Shown here piece after piece: positions 33,266-42,995 of a stretch of 44,333 bases of DNA; position 1 is the stretch's first letter; each line of letters starts with the position of its first letter. The stretch is from Bacteroides sp. (GTDB lineage: Bacteria; Bacteroidota; Bacteroidia; Bacteroidales; Muribaculaceae): NCBI GenBank assembly GCA_014803765.1, contig JAAVBC010000023.1, positions 1 to 44,333 of the forward strand, given 5' to 3'. Made by a program: the position numbers and the translations under genes. The notes below the pieces were generated by a model. It saw only the letters and a program-made list of their open reading frames with translations, searched no databases and had not been told where the DNA came from.

Positions 33266-35788
33266 ATGAAGGTAAGTAATCAAATGCTTCTCCTTTCCCT
33301 TGCATGTCTCGGCTTTGCAGCCTGCAGCGAGGATAATCCCTGGAGGGGATCGGAAGGAGAAGGAGGCATTTCGCTGAAGCTTCAGACTTCAGTGGATGTT
33401 CGGGATGCAGTGCCGTTGCTTCGTTCGGGGGCTCCTCAGCTCGAAGCTCCTGATGCCGCCGATTTTTCGGTCTCATTGGAAAATATTGCCACAGAAGAGC
33501 TGAAAAAATGGAACACTTTGACTGATTTCAATTCTCAGTCATCTTTCCCTACCGGCAGTTATACGCTCACCGCTTTCTATGGCAGTATGGAAGAGGAAGG
33601 ATTTGAAAAACCCTTCTTCAGCGGAAGCACCGAAATCACTGTTCTTGAGGCTCGTCAGACTGACGTCGAATTGACGGCATCACTTGCTAATACAATGGTC
33701 AGCATCGAGTACACTGATGCATTCAAGGATTATTTCCTCTCTTACACTCCGACCGTCCATTCAGAAGGACATTCCTACATTGAGTTCGCTTCGGATGAAA
33801 CGCGCCCGGCATTCATTGCTCCGGGTGAGGTAAGCCTTACGATAGATGTCACAAATCCGAGTGGAAAGAGCGTGACGCTCCAGCCGGCTTCTTTCCCCGC
33901 TGAGGCACGCCATCACTATCATATCACATTTGATGTCAACCGCGGTCCGCAAGGCGACAATCAGCTGCAGATTGTGTTCGATGACTCACTCGTCACGGAG
34001 GATGTCACTATCGACCTTACCGAAGAACTCTTCTCATCTCCGGCTCCTGCAGTGAATGCGGAAGGCTTCACAGATGGAGCGGTGCTTGAGGCGCTTGAAG
34101 GAAATCCTCTTAAGGATACAGTGCGTTTTAATGTTATTGCCCGGGGCGGAATCACTTCGGCGATTCTGACTGTCGCAGGAGATAATTTCACTCCGGCATT
34201 CGGCAATGAGATTGATCTCGTGAAAGCTACTCCCGCTCAGCAGGAACAGATCAGCGCGCTCGGCATAAAAGTGCTTGGACTATATAAGAATCCGCAGTCG
34301 CTGGCATACGTTGACCTGACAAACTTCGCGGGTCATCTCCCGGAGGGGAAGGCAAGTGTATCGCTCGTCGTGAAAGATGCGTTCACCCGCGTGAGCAAAC
34401 CCCTGACAGTGAATTTCACTAATGTGCCCGTAGAGTTGTCGGCTGCTGATGGCAGTGCTATTCTCGGCGTTGGGGAGGCTGCGATTGAAGTGGCATATAA
34501 TGGGCTCGAACCTGAAAAGAATATCACTTTTAAAGCGCTTAACCGTGCAGGTGTCTATCAGGATTGCGAGGTTCTGAGCGTGCAGGAATCAGCTCTTACC
34601 CGCTCATTTGAGTCCAAGAATTATATTTTCACTGTAAAACTTCCCGACACTGCTCATGAGGTTATTCCGGTAAAGGTCTATTTCGGCGGTAAGGAAAAGG
34701 CTCAGGTGAATGTTGAGGTTTCAATCCCTGAATATGAAATTGATGTGGATGCGTTTGGCACTTATGCTCGTGTGAAGGTGCTTCCTGTCAATCCCTCGGA
34801 ATTGGCTGTTGTCACTAATTCTCTCCGTCTGACTCTTAACGGTCAGAACGTCAAGGAGAGCGATATGAACAGAAATCCGGAGTCAGGCATCATCACACTC
34901 AATGGATTGAATCCGACTACATCTTATACTCTTGCTCATGATCTCGTAAACACTCCTTCGGATAAGAAACGGAGCTTTACGACTGAGGCTCTGACAGCTC
35001 TTACAAACGGCGATTTCTCTGCAACTCACAATGCAATCAATCAGAGCAATGTGGAAGTGGGAGGTAAGTACAGCTACACGGTGGCTTATCAGGCTACATC
35101 CAACATAGTTCGCGATGAGGCAGACGGATGGGCTACTATCAATGCGAAGACCTGCTGGTTTGATTGTCCCGGAGCGAAGAATACATGGTTCCAGGTTCCT
35201 TCCACTTATGCAGAGGGTGGTGAGGTAGTACTCCGCAATGTCGCTTATGATCATAATGGAGTGAAGCCTGCCGGGATGCCTACTGGATTTGGAAAGACAT
35301 ATTGGTATAACACGAATGTCCCCACGTTCACTAATTTTGCTGCCGGAGAGCTCTTCCTGGGTTCTTATGAATTCAATGGCAGTGAATCACGCAATGACGG
35401 TGTGGAATTCGGTAGTCGCCCCACATCTCTTAGCTTTGATTATGCATACGCTCCGGAAGGGAATGATAATGCGGAAGCTGAGGTATCGGTGCTTGACGCA
35501 TCAGGGGCAGTAATAGCATCGGGCATTGCTGTTTTGGAGAGCTCCGCTTCAATGAAAGGGGTCAGCATTTCCTTGGCAGGATATCCTTTCGGAAAGAAGG
35601 CAGCTAAAATTAAGGTAGGCTTCCGCTCTTCAAATGGCAGCGCTCCCGTTCATATTCCGCAGGGCAGCGAACTTTCCGAAGGTTTCGGCTCATTTAATTT
35701 CGGCAATAAGAATCTCGGTGACAATAATTATCATGCTGTCGCTACGGGTTCTGTGCTTAGAATCGATAACGTGAAACTTAACTATTAA
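33266..35788 (+). CDS. Surface lipoprotein with DUF4493-type N-terminus and PCMD-like C-terminus
   Basis: An 840-residue exported lipoprotein. The lipobox is GFAAC (C20), followed by SED, acidic residues of the type that send Bacteroidota lipoproteins to the cell surface. Residues about 30-230 fit DUF4493 (GGISLKL, SFPTGSYTLTAFYG, FEKPFFSGST). Several beta-sandwich or fibronectin-III-like domains follow (for example LNGLNPTTSYTL near 545-560). From about residue 580 a jelly-roll-like region starts with NGDF and ends VLRIDNVKLNY, as PCMD domains end. Role is unknown; carbohydrate or surface binding is a guess from the domain name. It is first of three genes spaced 14 bases apart. Confidence 0.7.
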   Translation: MKVSNQMLLLSLACLGFAACSEDNPWRGSEGEGGISLKLQTSVDVRDAVPLLRSGAPQLEAPDAADFSVSLENIATEELKKWNTLTDFNSQSSFPTGSYTLTAFYGSMEEEGFEKPFFSGSTEITVLEARQTDVELTASLANTMVSIEYTDAFKDYFLSYTPTVHSEGHSYIEFASDETRPAFIAPGEVSLTIDVTNPSGKSVTLQPASFPAEARHHYHITFDVNRGPQGDNQLQIVFDDSLVTEDVTIDLTEELFSSPAPAVNAEGFTDGAVLEALEGNPLKDTVRFNVIARGGITSAILTVAGDNFTPAFGNEIDLVKATPAQQEQISALGIKVLGLYKNPQSLAYVDLTNFAGHLPEGKASVSLVVKDAFTRVSKPLTVNFTNVPVELSAADGSAILGVGEAAIEVAYNGLEPEKNITFKALNRAGVYQDCEVLSVQESALTRSFESKNYIFTVKLPDTAHEVIPVKVYFGGKEKAQVNVEVSIPEYEIDVDAFGTYARVKVLPVNPSELAVVTNSLRLTLNGQNVKESDMNRNPESGIITLNGLNPTTSYTLAHDLVNTPSDKKRSFTTEALTALTNGDFSATHNAINQSNVEVGGKYSYTVAYQATSNIVRDEADGWATINAKTCWFDCPGAKNTWFQVPSTYAEGGEVVLRNVAYDHNGVKPAGMPTGFGKTYWYNTNVPTFTNFAAGELFLGSYEFNGSESRNDGVEFGSRPTSLSFDYAYAPEGNDNAEAEVSVLDASGAVIASGIAVLESSASMKGVSISLAGYPFGKKAAKIKVGFRSSNGSAPVHIPQGSELSEGFGSFNFGNKNLGDNNYHAVATGSVLRIDNVKLNY

Positions 35789-35802
35789 TCGAGTCTCAAA
35801 TC

Positions 35803-37113
35803 ATGAATAAATATATTAATATATCCCTTTCAATCGCTCTGGCAGCAGCTTTCAGCTCCTGTTCGAAGGAGGAACCGTTCGGTCCGGATGAGCTGGAGGG
35901 CACAGGAAAGGTGCTGAAAAGCGCGCTGGCTCTCGAACTGAATAATGCAGAGGGTGTGCCGGTGCTTTATGCGCGTACACGCGCAGCTGTGCCAACTGCT
36001 GATGATTTCACTGTTGATTTCATCCGCGAAGGTGAGTCTACTCCTTATATCTCTTATCTCTACTCAGCTATGCCGGAGGTCGTGACTCTTCCTGCCGGCG
36101 CATACACTGCCTTCGCTTCTTACGGCGAAAACGCTCCCCAGGCTTGGGAGGCTCCCTATTTCAAGGGCGAGACGCAGTTTATTGTCGTAGCGGATAAGAT
36201 TACAGATGATGTTGAGCCGATCGTAGCGCGTCTTGCCAATGTCCGGGTGTCGATTAAATTCGACTCTAAATTGGTGGCTGCGATGAACCCCGATGCTAAA
36301 GTGACTGTCAAAGTGGGTGAGAGCGGCACACTGGAATACACTGCTTCCGATATGGAGCGTTCCGGTTATTTCGCATACATCGAAAACTCTTCTACGCTTA
36401 CGGCTACTTTCTCCGGAGATGTGGAGGGTTATCCGGTTGTGGAATCCAAGGGTTACGACAATGTTCAGCCCGGTTCGCATTATAGTGTGACTTTCCGCCT
36501 GCATGATGCCGGCGAGGAGGATCCCGGAAATGTAAATGTAGGTCTGACTGTCGATGCTTCAGTTGAGATTGTCGATATGAATGTCACTCTCGATCCCGAG
36601 GAGGATGAAATCCTTAAGGATGATCTACGTCCGGTGGAGGGTGAGCCTGAAAATCCGGATCCGGGAACAAATGTGCCCGATCCCGGAAAGACTCTGCCGA
36701 CAGCCACTGCTCTTGAGCCTGCCGGTGAGTTTGCAGGATTTGATAAGCTCGATCTGAACAATGTGAATGAAGCGACAGATCATCTCTACTGCGCATGGAA
36801 GGTGGAGTCAGAGGCTGAGGGTGGATTCAAGGTATTCACGGTGGATATCATTTCCAACACCTTGACTCCCGAGGAACTCGTCGGCGTAGGACTGACTGAT
36901 CATCTTGATCTCATCAATCCGGGTCAATATGAAGAAACTCTTGATCAGATGGGATTCCCGGTCAGCATCGGAGGAAAGACAAGTGCGGAATTTAATATCA
37001 CGGGCTTCCTTGCGTTGCTCGGCGCCTTGGGTGAAGGAACTCATGAGTTTAAACTCACTGTCACCGATGCTAACGGCACTCAGATAATTTCAGTTAAACT
37101 TCACACTAATTAA
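35803..37113 (+). CDS. DUF4493-type surface lipoprotein without PCMD domain
   Basis: A 436-residue lipoprotein (lipobox FSSC, C20, then SKEE, a good surface-export signal). Residues about 28-260 fit DUF4493: YSAMPEVVTLPAGAYTAFASYG and APYFKGETQF are typical. A proline-rich linker (EPENPDPGTNVPDPG) leads to a different C-terminal domain of about 135 residues that starts near FAGFDKLDL and ends with ILGxxx-like beta-strands (HEFKLTVTDANG). I do not recognise that domain. It sits between two longer DUF4493 genes, 14 bases from each, so all three are probably made together. Confidence 0.7.
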   Translation: MNKYINISLSIALAAAFSSCSKEEPFGPDELEGTGKVLKSALALELNNAEGVPVLYARTRAAVPTADDFTVDFIREGESTPYISYLYSAMPEVVTLPAGAYTAFASYGENAPQAWEAPYFKGETQFIVVADKITDDVEPIVARLANVRVSIKFDSKLVAAMNPDAKVTVKVGESGTLEYTASDMERSGYFAYIENSSTLTATFSGDVEGYPVVESKGYDNVQPGSHYSVTFRLHDAGEEDPGNVNVGLTVDASVEIVDMNVTLDPEEDEILKDDLRPVEGEPENPDPGTNVPDPGKTLPTATALEPAGEFAGFDKLDLNNVNEATDHLYCAWKVESEAEGGFKVFTVDIISNTLTPEELVGVGLTDHLDLINPGQYEETLDQMGFPVSIGGKTSAEFNITGFLALLGALGEGTHEFKLTVTDANGTQIISVKLHTN

Positions 37114-37127
37114 TTGACTGCACAGAC

Positions 37128-39371
37128 ATGAAAAAGATATTTAAATTATTTGGCATCGCAGCCGGATGTCTGATGGGCGGAATGGCTCTGCAGTCATGTG
37201 CGCTCGATGATCCCTTCAAGTCTGAAGGGGAGGGGCAGTTGAGAATGAAGCTCGTAATCAATTCCGACGTCACCCGCGCCGAGAATGATCCTGCGGATCT
37301 TTCTGCCAACTGCGTTGTGTATATTTCCGGAGAAAAGGGTCTGCTTCATAAGTATCAGGGTCTTGAGAATGTGCCGGAGCAGATCACTCTGAAGTCAGGT
37401 CACTATGTGGCTGAGGCTTGGACCGGCGATTCCGTGACAGCGTCTTTTGATAAGAAATTTTTCCGCGGCTATCAACCCTTTGATGTGGCGGCGGGAATGA
37501 ATCAGGTGGTCGTGAATTGTAAGATTGCCAATGTAGTGGTCTCCATCAATCCGGACAAGGTGGATCTTGACCTTCTCAAGGATTTTAATGTGAAGGTGGA
37601 GAATACACGTGGCTCTCTGGATTTCACTCCCGAAAACTATTCTTATGCCAAGGGATATTTCATGATGCCCAACGCTGATACTGATATTAAGGTCACTATT
37701 ACAGGCACTAACTCCGAGGGCAAGTCATTCTCGCGCGAGGAGACAATTCAGAACGTGGAGCGTGCACATGAATATGTCCTCAATTTCGAATATCATCCCG
37801 AATTTGAGGCGGAGGGTGGCAGCTTCGTGACAATCGTAGTGGATGATTCCGAGATATTAGTGGAGGATGAAGTTGAAATCTTCAGTATCCCTTCCATCAA
37901 GGGTGTCGGTTTTGAACTTGATCGCCAGATTATCGGAAATGCAGGCGCCTTCAGCGATAAGATTCTTAAGGTGAATGCGTTCGGAGGAATCCGCAATTTT
38001 GTAGTTTCTTCCGCCGACTATGCAGCGTTCGGATTGCCGGCGGAGAGCATCGACATGAAGCTCTGCACTTCGGATGTGCTCGATGAAATCCGCGAGGCAG
38101 GTCTGCTGCGTGATGAGTCGCATGATGCTGATAAAAATATGACTCTCAGTTATGTTACCTTAACAAAGGCGCTTCTGAATAATCTTGCTGAACGTGACAA
38201 TGAATATGAACTCATCTTCAGTGTAACGGACACCTATGGCAAGACCAGAAATCAGTCTGTCAGAATAGCTGTCGGCGAGGGTGCGGTCGTAATTGAAGAT
38301 CCTGTCACAATCGAAGATGCTATTGATCCGCAGAATATGATGGCAATCGGCAGCCGTTCGGCAACACTTAGAGGAGCGATTGTCGATGGCGAAGCTCTGA
38401 ATGCGGGTATCCGTTATCGCGAATCGGGCACATCGGAATGGACATTCCTTCCGGCATCGGAGAGTGCGGTTCAGGCAGCGTCCGGACGCCGTCTGACTCC
38501 CGCTCAGGCTGTGCGTTCCGCAGGAGTCGCATTTACGGTGAAGGCTACAGGTCTGAAGCCCGGTACACGCTATGAGTATCAGGCAGTGGCTGATGAGTTC
38601 GCTTCGGAATCAAAGTATTTCACGACTGAGGGCATCTTCGTTATTCCGAATGCAAGCATGGAGGAATGGTCGAATTATTCAGCTAACAGCAAGGTGCTTC
38701 TTCCGGGTGCAGGTGGAGAACGCACGTTCTGGGATTCAGGTAATCACGGTTCGGCAACAATGAGTGTGACTCTGACACAGGGTTCGACTGACATGCTTCA
38801 TTCCGGCTCTCAGTCCGCTAAACTGCGTTCTCAGTTCGTCGGTCTGTTTGGTGCGGGTAAGTTTGCAGCAGGTAATCTCTTCGCCGGAGAATATTATAAG
38901 ACTAACGGCACTAATGGAGAAATTTACTTCGGCAGAGAATATGATTCAAGTCATCCGTCAAAGCTTAAAGTGCATGTGAATTATCGTCCGCAGGTAGCAG
39001 ATAAGAATGGTTGCAAGGGTGGTAAGCTCAAGCAGGGTGATTTGGATATGGGTCAGATTTATGTCGCGCTGACTACTGAAAAAGTACATATCGACACTCG
39101 CTACACTGATCCCTCAAAGCCTGAGTTCAGTCTTTTCAAGGCGGATGCTCCGACTGTGCTCGCTTACGGCGACAAGATTTTCAAGGAGAACTTTGGTCCT
39201 GACGGACAGCTTCAGGAAATCGAGATTCCGATTGAATATAATGATCGTGCGCGTACGAATAAACCTCTGTATCTCGTGATAGTCTGCACTGCGTCTTATT
39301 ATGGCGACTATTTCGATGGAGGTGAGGGGTCGACAATGTATGTCGATGACTTCGAACTGATTTATGAATAA
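37128..39371 (+). CDS. DUF4493 and PCMD domain surface lipoprotein
   Basis: A 747-residue lipoprotein (lipobox LQSC, C24, then ALDD). Residues about 34-240 form the DUF4493 region (GEGQLRMKL, LKSGHYVAEAWTGD, FFRGYQPF). A fibronectin-III-like domain around 405-500 (LRGAIVDGEALNAGIRYR, LKPGTRYEYQAV) is followed by a clear PCMD domain from about 505 (IPNASMEEW, ERTFWDSGNHGSAT) to the end (MYVDDFELIYE). PCMD stands for putative carbohydrate metabolism domain; no activity is established to my knowledge. It is the last gene of this operon, ending at a strong terminator. Confidence 0.8.
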   Translation: MKKIFKLFGIAAGCLMGGMALQSCALDDPFKSEGEGQLRMKLVINSDVTRAENDPADLSANCVVYISGEKGLLHKYQGLENVPEQITLKSGHYVAEAWTGDSVTASFDKKFFRGYQPFDVAAGMNQVVVNCKIANVVVSINPDKVDLDLLKDFNVKVENTRGSLDFTPENYSYAKGYFMMPNADTDIKVTITGTNSEGKSFSREETIQNVERAHEYVLNFEYHPEFEAEGGSFVTIVVDDSEILVEDEVEIFSIPSIKGVGFELDRQIIGNAGAFSDKILKVNAFGGIRNFVVSSADYAAFGLPAESIDMKLCTSDVLDEIREAGLLRDESHDADKNMTLSYVTLTKALLNNLAERDNEYELIFSVTDTYGKTRNQSVRIAVGEGAVVIEDPVTIEDAIDPQNMMAIGSRSATLRGAIVDGEALNAGIRYRESGTSEWTFLPASESAVQAASGRRLTPAQAVRSAGVAFTVKATGLKPGTRYEYQAVADEFASESKYFTTEGIFVIPNASMEEWSNYSANSKVLLPGAGGERTFWDSGNHGSATMSVTLTQGSTDMLHSGSQSAKLRSQFVGLFGAGKFAAGNLFAGEYYKTNGTNGEIYFGREYDSSHPSKLKVHVNYRPQVADKNGCKGGKLKQGDLDMGQIYVALTTEKVHIDTRYTDPSKPEFSLFKADAPTVLAYGDKIFKENFGPDGQLQEIEIPIEYNDRARTNKPLYLVIVCTASYYGDYFDGGEGSTMYVDDFELIYE

Positions 39372-39407
39372 GTGATGCCACTTGCCCGCTCGGGGCAAAT
39401 ATGAAAT

Positions 39408-39457
39408 GAGGGCGGAAAGAATGGTAGACCATAAACCTTCTTTCCGCCCTCTTTTAT
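39408..39457 (+). terminator. Terminator of the DUF4493 operon
   Basis: A perfect 14-bp stem (GAGGGCGGAAAGAA at 39408-39421 with 39438-39451) encloses a 16-base loop and is followed by TTTTAT. It separates this operon from the barrel genes downstream. Confidence 0.92.
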
Positions 39458-39480
39458 AGGTATTTTTGCAAAATTTTACC

Positions 39481-39488
39481 TAATTTTG
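39481..39488 (+). promoter_or_regulatory. Promoter -7 box for the beta-barrel operon
   Basis: TAATTTTG fits TAnnTTTG and lies 30 bases before the first barrel gene. A TTTG at 39465 is too near to serve as a standard -33 box, so only the -7 element is supported. Confidence 0.5.
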
Positions 39489-39518
39489 TAATCAATTGAA
39501 TATCTAACCCGATAAGAA

Positions 39519-40277
39519 ATGAATTGCAGATTCATAATAAAGCGGATGACGACGGCGCTCGCATTGCTGACAGCGATGATTGTAGGCTCGGCTGAATGTC
39601 GGGCGCAGGAATCGTTTGAGCGCGAACTGGAATCGGTGGTTTTCGTCCCGAAAGGACAATGGATCACCGGTCTGTCCGTGAATTATAGCCAGACAAATCA
39701 GAATAAGTATCAGTTTTTCATAGTTGAGGGAATTTCGGGTGATACGTATAGCTTCAAGATTTCTCCGATGTTGATGTTCGCCTTCAAGAATGATATGGCA
39801 GGAGGCGGACGCTTCACATATTCCCGCTCCCTGACCAAGCTTGAATCGGCTGACATAACTCTCGATTCCGAGACGGGTTACAATGTAGAAAACCTCTATA
39901 ATCTTTCCCACAATTACTCTGTCTCCGGACTTTTCCGAAATTATTATTCGATCGGCAGGTCAAAGAGGTTTGGTTTTTTCAATGAGGTGCAGCTGACTCT
40001 CGGAGGCGGACAATCAAAACTGATGCAGGGGAAGGGTGAGGATCTGACCGGCACGTATGAACGTAATTTTAAGCTCAGCGTAGGCTTGACACCGGGACTC
40101 TGTGTATTCCTCAGTAATTATTCTGCGTTGGAAGTGAATATAGGCGTGCTCGGATTCTCGTATACTGACACTAAGTCAGTGCGCGACCAAATCTATATAT
40201 CGCGACGCAATTCGCGCTCCGCTAATTTTAGAATCAATCTTTTCTCCATCTCGTTTGGAGCAGCATTTTATTTATGA
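39519..40277 (+). CDS. Outer-membrane beta-barrel protein, short paralogue
   Basis: A 252-residue protein with a signal peptide (cleavage near CRA, residue 29). The rest alternates polar and hydrophobic residues as in small outer-membrane barrels and ends in NLFSISFGAAFYL, with an aromatic residue near the end as usual for BAM substrates. It resembles the next gene: both have F-x-PKG-x-W, a GLCVFL/GVCVFI strand, G-x-LGF/FGF and FRINLF. No known enzyme family is visible. Its stop overlaps the start of the next gene (ATGA), so the two are coupled and may form one complex. Confidence 0.7.
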   Translation: MNCRFIIKRMTTALALLTAMIVGSAECRAQESFERELESVVFVPKGQWITGLSVNYSQTNQNKYQFFIVEGISGDTYSFKISPMLMFAFKNDMAGGGRFTYSRSLTKLESADITLDSETGYNVENLYNLSHNYSVSGLFRNYYSIGRSKRFGFFNEVQLTLGGGQSKLMQGKGEDLTGTYERNFKLSVGLTPGLCVFLSNYSALEVNIGVLGFSYTDTKSVRDQIYISRRNSRSANFRINLFSISFGAAFYL

Positions 40278-41341
40278 TTATGAAGAATTGTAATTTACGC
40301 CTGTGGACTTTTTTAAGTATCGCTTTGTGTGCGGCATTCTTCAATAAGGCTGCTGCAAACACTTCCGCATCGCAGGATGATGAGAAAATGAAGGGGGTGA
40401 AGAGTGTCACTCGCACTGTGACTACCACACGGACCGAGACGATTTTTCTCCCTGTGGATTCCATACCCGATGAACTGACCGACACTCTCTCCTCTGCACC
40501 CAAAGAGGGAGGAAAATTAATCTGGATTCCTGATTCATTGACGACCGAAGTTAAGACTCTTCTTAAGGGACATTCAAGAGTAGTCGATGATCCCTTCAAG
40601 CTTGATCCGGATGAAAAGGTAGTGTTCCGTGGAGATACTCTGCCGATGGTGCTGAAACAGCGAAATCTCGGACGATATGACAGAGGTCTGTTCAATTTCC
40701 TCTTTATCCCGAAAGGGACCTGGCATTTCGGACTGACTGCTTCTTATGCGGAATTCTCTACCGATGACCTCAGCATGCTGGATCTGATAAATGATGTCGA
40801 TCTGAATGCGCATGCCTTCAGCATCCGTCCGTATCTCGGATATTTTATCCGCAGCAATCTCTCTGTCGGCGTTAGAATGTCTTATCAGCGCACTGTCGGG
40901 AAAATTGACTCCTTTAAAGTTGACATTGATGAGGATATGAATTTTAATCTGCATGATATCGGCTATAGAAGTGAGTCTTATTCAGCAGCGGTCTATATGC
41001 AGCAGTATATGGGTCTGGGCAGAAGAGGACGCTTCGGCGTTTTTAATGAGGTGGAATTGTCGTTCTCCTCAGGTAACAGCGATTTTGACCGACCGTCGGA
41101 TGGTATTATACGCCGGACCCACACGACCAATATGCAGGCTGCCCTGACATTCTCTCCGGGAGTCTGTGTGTTCATCATGGAAAATGTGTCATTTAATGTC
41201 TCTTTCGGTGTTTTCGGATTTAATATCCGGCATGAGAAGCAGACAGAAAATGATGTGCCGTCGGGCAATCGCTTCACGTCCGGAGCCAATTTCCGTATAA
41301 ATCTTTTCAATCTCGCATTTGGTATAGGCATCCATATCTGA
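40274..41341 (+). CDS. Outer-membrane beta-barrel protein, long paralogue
   Basis: A 355-residue relative of the preceding protein. A signal peptide (about residues 1-28, ATG 40274 or 40280) is followed by a unique segment of about 110 residues rich in Thr, Asp and Pro, which would lie in the periplasm or at the surface. A barrel region then starts at FIPKGTWHFGLTASYAEF and ends FNLAFGIGIHI. The N-terminal extension is the main difference from the shorter paralogue. The next gene, a PCMD lipoprotein, starts 10 bases later. Confidence 0.7.
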   Translation: MIMKNCNLRLWTFLSIALCAAFFNKAAANTSASQDDEKMKGVKSVTRTVTTTRTETIFLPVDSIPDELTDTLSSAPKEGGKLIWIPDSLTTEVKTLLKGHSRVVDDPFKLDPDEKVVFRGDTLPMVLKQRNLGRYDRGLFNFLFIPKGTWHFGLTASYAEFSTDDLSMLDLINDVDLNAHAFSIRPYLGYFIRSNLSVGVRMSYQRTVGKIDSFKVDIDEDMNFNLHDIGYRSESYSAAVYMQQYMGLGRRGRFGVFNEVELSFSSGNSDFDRPSDGIIRRTHTTNMQAALTFSPGVCVFIMENVSFNVSFGVFGFNIRHEKQTENDVPSGNRFTSGANFRINLFNLAFGIGIHI

Positions 41342-41351
41342 TAAGTAAGAA

Positions 41352-42968
41352 ATGAATATGGTAAGAAAATGTATTAAAAAGCTCTCTTCATTTAAGAGAG
41401 TATATTTTTCGAGCTTGCTGATATCTCTGTTGTTGGCAGTTGGCATGGCAGGATGCATCCACAATGATCTCCCTTATCCTCGGATACCTCAGTTTATTCT
41501 TCAGTTGGCTGCGGAAGGGGAGAGCCAGCCCGCCCGCCTCGACAGCCTTAATTATAAAGCGACGATATTTCTTGAAGAGACTGTAGATATCAGAAATGTC
41601 GAGTTCACCCGCTTCGAAATTACTGAAGGAGCAAAAGCGGATCCTAATCTTCTGGAGGGGACGTATGATCTGTCAACTCCTAAAGTCGTGACTCTCTCGC
41701 TATATCAGGATTATCCATGGCTTATTACGGCGGAACAGGAAATACTGCGCTATCTCGATATAGAAGGGCAGATAGGTGAGACGGCAATCGACGTAGTGGG
41801 GCGGCGAGTGCTTGTAAGGGTTCCGGAGACGGCTGACCTCTCTGACCTGAATCTTACTGCTATTAAGCTTGGTCCTGAGGGTATCACGACGATGGTGCCC
41901 GATCTCAAACCGGGCAAAATAAATCTGTCAAGTCCGTTGCGTGTGGCAGTCACTTGTTTTGAGCGCACTGAGGATTGGACCATATATGTTGAGAAAACGG
42001 AACTCGTCGTGCAGACTACTTCGGTCGATGCGTGGTCGCAGGTTATATGGGCTTATGGCAATGGTCCGGCAGATGTCAGAAATTCGTTCCAGTACAAGCA
42101 GAAGGATGCAGAGGATTGGATAGATGTCGATCCGGAGAGTGTAAATCAGACTCAAGGTGCATTCTCTGTTTGTATTCCTCATCTGACTCCTCTGACAGAA
42201 TATGTCGTGCGGTCGGTGTCAGGTAAGGATATAGGCAATGAAATTACAGTGACCACTCAATCTACTGAAGTGCTCCCGGATGGAAGTTTCGACCAATGGT
42301 GGCAGAACGGCAGAATATGGTGTCCCTGGAATGAAGGAGGCGTGCAGTTCTGGGATACGGGTAATACGGGCGCCGCTACTCTGGGTCAGAGTAATGTCGT
42401 GCCGAGCGATGATGTCCCGGCGGGCACTTCCGGCAAGAGTGCGCAGCTTGAAACTCGCTTTGTCGGTATAGCCGGAATCGGAAAACTCGCGGCAGGCTCA
42501 ATCTATACGGGTAAGTTCGCAAAAGTAGATGGTACTAATGGAATACTCGATTTTGGAAGAGAATGGAATCTGCGTCCGACAAAACTGAGAGGATATATGA
42601 AATTCCATTCCGAACCGATCAATTATGCCAATGCTGATTATCAGAATCTGTTGAATCGCCCGGACTCATGTCATATATATATTGCAATGACGGACTGGAC
42701 CGCTCCGTATCAGATTCGAACCAATCCCAAGAATCGTCAGCTTTTCAACCCGAACTCCCCGGAGGTAATAGCTTACGGAGAGATAATTCGAGGCTCCGAC
42801 ACTAATGGTTGGATGGAATTTGAAATAGAACTCAAATATCGTTCGACCTCAAGAATACCGCGTTATCTCCAGATTACTTGTGCTGCCTCAAAATACGGTG
42901 ATTATTTCACCGGGGGAGCCGGCACATGTCTATGGGTAGATGATCTCTCACTCAGTTATGATTACTGA
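41352..42968 (+). CDS. PCMD domain surface lipoprotein
   Basis: A 538-residue lipoprotein with an unusually long charged N-terminus before the hydrophobic segment (lipobox MAGC, C35, Met 3 is an alternative start). Two beta-sandwich-like domains of about 80 residues each (LNYKATIFLEETVDI, then DVVGRRVLVRVPETADL) are followed by a fibronectin-III-like domain (about 215-305). A PCMD domain from about 310 (PDGSFDQWW, GGVQFWDTGNTGAAT) runs to the end (LWVDDLSLSYDY). It shares its C-terminal domain with the proteins of the upstream operon but has a different N-terminal half. It may act with the two barrel proteins encoded just before it. Confidence 0.75.
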   Translation: MNMVRKCIKKLSSFKRVYFSSLLISLLLAVGMAGCIHNDLPYPRIPQFILQLAAEGESQPARLDSLNYKATIFLEETVDIRNVEFTRFEITEGAKADPNLLEGTYDLSTPKVVTLSLYQDYPWLITAEQEILRYLDIEGQIGETAIDVVGRRVLVRVPETADLSDLNLTAIKLGPEGITTMVPDLKPGKINLSSPLRVAVTCFERTEDWTIYVEKTELVVQTTSVDAWSQVIWAYGNGPADVRNSFQYKQKDAEDWIDVDPESVNQTQGAFSVCIPHLTPLTEYVVRSVSGKDIGNEITVTTQSTEVLPDGSFDQWWQNGRIWCPWNEGGVQFWDTGNTGAATLGQSNVVPSDDVPAGTSGKSAQLETRFVGIAGIGKLAAGSIYTGKFAKVDGTNGILDFGREWNLRPTKLRGYMKFHSEPINYANADYQNLLNRPDSCHIYIAMTDWTAPYQIRTNPKNRQLFNPNSPEVIAYGEIIRGSDTNGWMEFEIELKYRSTSRIPRYLQITCAASKYGDYFTGGAGTCLWVDDLSLSYDY

Positions 42969-42995
42969 TATTGGTTATATTGGTTATATTATTGT

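Noticed and set aside
33266..42968. SusC/SusD polysaccharide utilisation locus
   Set aside because: There is no TonB-dependent transporter, SusD-like protein or glycanase among these genes. The barrels are small and the lipoproteins are of DUF4493/PCMD type.
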